The translations under genes and the position numbers were made by a program. This document shows positions 6,262 through 7,358 of a stretch of 7,358 bases of DNA, in pieces (positions within the stretch are counted from its first letter, which is position 1; each line of letters opens with the position of its first letter). This DNA comes from CAZAQS01 sp964486825 (GTDB taxonomy: Bacteria > Chloroflexota > Anaerolineae > Anaerolineales > UBA4823). Where the stretch lies: contig CAZAQS010000237.1 of the NCBI GenBank assembly GCA_964486825.1, forward strand, positions 1 to 7,358, given 5' to 3'. The notes under the pieces were generated by a model that worked only from the letters and a program-made list of their open reading frames with translations, made no database searches and was not told where the DNA came from.

Positions 6262-7358
6262 TCAAATAGAATTCATTCTTTCCACTGGACGCTCATGAAA
6301 TGGCTCGATGACGGTTAAGCGGGACACCTCGCGGCCTTTAGCATCAAACCCGATAACCGTGTCGTTGTACATCTGCCAGGGCTTGCCGTTGATCTCGGTC
6401 TCGAAAACCAGCGGTCCTTCTTCGATTTCATAACGGAAGATCATTTTTTGGGTGGTTCGGAAAAGCTGCTGCACTGCCAGGAGCTCTCGTGATGGAGCAG
6501 TATAGCGGTTGATGGCTTCATCAACACCAGGACCAAACATCTGGTGCAGGTATGGTCGCGGCGCCCAACGGGGAGGGATATAGTAAACATTTGGCTCTGT
6601 CCCAAACTGTGGATAAAGAGGCAAGGCCACTTTTTCCACTTTGATCATGTAAAAGAGCGGGTGCTGGCGATCTTCTAGCCATGAGCCATCTGGCGCGATC
6701 TCGACCAGCCCATTCAAGCGGATCTTTCCAGGGCAGACCGCCATACAGCGTGTCTCCATTGGAACACCCTCGCTTAACGGGTCGTTCCCCTCTACTCTTG
6801 GATAGCAACCGACGCATTTTTCACTCGTTTGGGTAGTTCCACGGTACATTGATTTCTTGTAGGGGCATTGCTCTACACATTTTCGGTACCCACGGCAACG
6901 CGCCTGGTCGATCAAAACGATCCCATCCTCCGGTCGTTTATATATTGCTTTGCGTGGACAGGCCGCAGCACAGGCTGGGTAAGTACAATGGTTACAAATG
7001 CGTTGCAGATAAAAGAACCAGGTCTGGTGTTCCGGTAGAGAAGCCCCCTCCCGACTTATACCAAGCTGGTCGCCTTTGAAGGAAGTAGAGGTATCTTCAT
7101 AGAAATTCGGAGCACGCCATTCCTTGTCCTCTGGCAAATAACCCAGAGCTTCTTCTGATCCCTTGCTTGCCTCCGTAATGGTTAGCCCGTTATACACTCC
7201 ATATGGAGAAGAATCATTTACCTGCGCCAGATCCCAATCCGGGGTTATTCCTTCTGCTTGATGGGCCTCATCCAGTTGTTTTAAGATCTTTATATCCCAA
7301 TGCTGCGGATAAAACCCATAGGGCTTGGTTTCGACGTTGTTCCACCACATATACTCCT
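6262..7358 (-). CDS. nxrB: iron-sulfur beta subunit of an NXR/nitrate-reductase-like molybdoenzyme (5' partial)
   Basis: Electron-transfer beta subunit of a type II DMSO-reductase-family enzyme, probably carried outward with the alpha subunit by Tat. Numbering from the Met at 7350: C119-x2-C122-x4-C127-x3-C131, then C152-x2-Y155-x2-C158-x3-C162, then C179, C182, C202 and C206. This gives three of the expected four cluster motifs, eleven cysteines in all. Tyr155 stands where NarH has Trp, the position that makes one cluster [3Fe-4S]. The first Cys motif is missing because the gene runs off the window: codons for Glu and Tyr precede the Met in frame, and EYMWWNNVETKPYG looks like an internal block of the Nitrospira/Kuenenia NxrB group as I remember it. 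Other shared blocks are CNHCTYP, CRGYRKCVEQCPYKK and MYNDTV. About 50-60 residues are probably lost. The symbol marks the clade; nitrate reduction or another substrate is equally possible. Confidence 0.88.
   Translation of the reverse strand, partial: EYMWWNNVETKPYGFYPQHWDIKILKQLDEAHQAEGITPDWDLAQVNDSSPYGVYNGLTITEASKGSEEALGYLPEDKEWRAPNFYEDTSTSFKGDQLGISREGASLPEHQTWFFYLQRICNHCTYPACAAACPRKAIYKRPEDGIVLIDQARCRGYRKCVEQCPYKKSMYRGTTQTSEKCVGCYPRVEGNDPLSEGVPMETRCMAVCPGKIRLNGLVEIAPDGSWLEDRQHPLFYMIKVEKVALPLYPQFGTEPNVYYIPPRWAPRPYLHQMFGPGVDEAINRYTAPSRELLAVQQLFRTTQKMIFRYEIEEGPLVFETEINGKPWQMYNDTVIGFDAKGREVSRLTVIEPFHERPVERMNSI

Noticed and set aside
6521..6817. - strand open frame of 98 codons
   Set aside because: It lies in another frame within the beta subunit, whose Fe-S motifs are unambiguous.

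Overview
The window looks like a contig from a Chloroflexota bacterium, most likely an Anaerolineae-type one. This rests on protein style only: two exported proteins with long Thr/Pro linkers, a LysM protein with a TTPSPTTTP-type linker, and an exported TAP-like hydrolase, all with moderate base composition. No marker gene is present, so the assignment is an inference. A run of ten N (6241-6250) shows it is a draft or metagenome assembly.

Left half, + strand (1-3517). A membrane-anchored extracytoplasmic alpha/beta-hydrolase of the tripeptidyl-aminopeptidase-like (S33/TAP) type is followed, after a 240-base gap, by a secreted LysM protein carrying a duplicated 90-residue domain of unknown function. 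A strong intrinsic terminator (3478-3516) closes this side. Both proteins are cell-surface products, and neither has an evident functional link to the right half.

Right half, - strand (7358 down to 3518). Four closely packed genes are read leftward and run off the right edge: the iron-sulfur beta subunit of a type II DMSO-reductase-family molybdoenzyme (5' end outside the window), a TorD/NarJ-type assembly chaperone, an ethylbenzene-dehydrogenase-like haem b gamma subunit with a signal peptide and a C-terminal membrane anchor, and a polytopic membrane protein of unknown family. The B-D-C order matches the A-B-D-C layout of selenate, chlorate and dimethylsulfide-oxidising enzymes, so the catalytic alpha subunit is expected just beyond position 7358. 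The beta subunit resembles, from memory, the extracytoplasmic nitrite oxidoreductase / nitrate reductase (NxrB) group of Nitrospira and anammox bacteria rather than cytoplasmic NarH.

The likely picture is an outward-facing Mo enzyme. Electrons would pass between a bis-MGD site (alpha, unseen), four Fe-S clusters (beta) and a haem b (gamma) tethered to the membrane, with the eight-to-ten-helix protein possibly linking it to the quinone pool or another carrier. Whether it oxidises nitrite, reduces nitrate or uses another substrate cannot be told without alpha. The two halves converge at the terminator near 3500.
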